Below are positions 13,473 to 13,577 of a stretch of DNA of 13,577 nt, piece by piece; the stretch's first letter is position 1, and every line of letters starts with the position of its first letter. The DNA is from an uncultured bacterium (GTDB taxonomy: Bacteria > Bacteroidota > Bacteroidia > Bacteroidales > Bacteroidaceae). A program made the translations under genes and the position numbers. The notes beneath the pieces were generated by a model. That model worked only from the letters and a program-made list of their open reading frames with translations. It had not been told where the DNA came from and did not search any database. Where the stretch lies: assembly GCA_905215655.1 (NCBI GenBank), contig CAJMQT010000053.1, forward strand, positions 1 to 13,577, in the 5' to 3' direction.

Positions 13473-13577
13473 GGAGTACAGAAGTATAGAATTTTTGGGA
13501 GTACAGAAGTGTTGGAGTACAGGAGTACAGACAAATGTTTACATGTTTAAAATTAATAAAGGTAATGTCTGTACTCC
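13473..13577. repeat. GGAGTACA octamer repeat element, truncated by window end
   Basis: Octamers GGAGTACA occur at 13473, 13498, 13514 and 13522, mixed with GAAGTATA and GAAGTGTT. The last one starts a 12-bp perfect inverted repeat: GGAGTACAGACA (13522-13533) with TGTCTGTACTCC (13566-13577), around a 32-base A/T-rich centre. The right arm probably continues beyond the window. It begins 22 bases after the ABC stop codon; no other terminator is seen there. Confidence 0.8.

Noticed and set aside
11354..13577. Insertion sequence carrying the repeats
   Set aside because: No transposase gene is present; only short non-coding repeat elements are seen.

Overview
The window looks like a chromosomal segment of a Bacteroidales bacterium, most likely Prevotella or a close relative. 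The evidence is the set of proteins (a multi-DUF349 protein, a Bacteroidetes-type LptD, a ParC with an acidic N-terminal extension, lipoprotein and TPR genes), promoters of the Bacteroidetes form TTTG-N19/20-TAnnTTTG, A/T-rich start regions mostly without Shine-Dalgarno sequences, and moderate GC content. The assignment rests on reading alone; no database was searched.

Layout. Positions 1-100 hold the 3' two thirds of an initiator tRNA and its terminator. A minus-strand block follows (172-6989). A DUF349 repeat protein and a small exported TPR protein probably form one transcript that ends at a terminator at 131-164. Next is a CorA-family metal transporter with an unusual leader, then LptD (outer-membrane LPS assembly) with a strong terminator at 4062-4098. 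The 629-base divergent gap (6990-7618) holds the lptD promoter, an array of 22-bp palindromic repeats, and two tandem promoters for the plus-strand operon. That operon is parC (topoisomerase IV subunit A), a secreted DUF3316-like protein and an S41 lipoprotein peptidase. Its start and stop codons overlap (14 and 4 bases), so translation is probably coupled. After a 139-base gap with a second 22-bp tandem repeat and a perfect 14-bp palindrome comes a FecE/BtuD-type ABC ATPase. The window ends in a repetitive inverted-repeat element.

Most of the genes are housekeeping; the unusual material is regulatory and repetitive. (1) The corA leader appears to contain an 11-codon ORF followed by three mutually exclusive pairing segments, one of which is an unusually strong Shine-Dalgarno sequence. 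This suggests translational attenuation of a magnesium/metal transporter. (2) An octamer-based inverted-repeat element occurs twice with the same 32-base spacer; one copy lies in frame inside the S41 gene and encodes an extra N-terminal stretch before the lipoprotein signal. (3) The palindromes upstream of lptD/parC recur exactly every 22 bp and keep one base pair by compensatory change. (4) ParC ends in QLSLF, a perfect match to the sliding-clamp-binding consensus, and carries Ala at the usual quinolone-contact serine. I see no phage, CRISPR, toxin-antitoxin or defence system.
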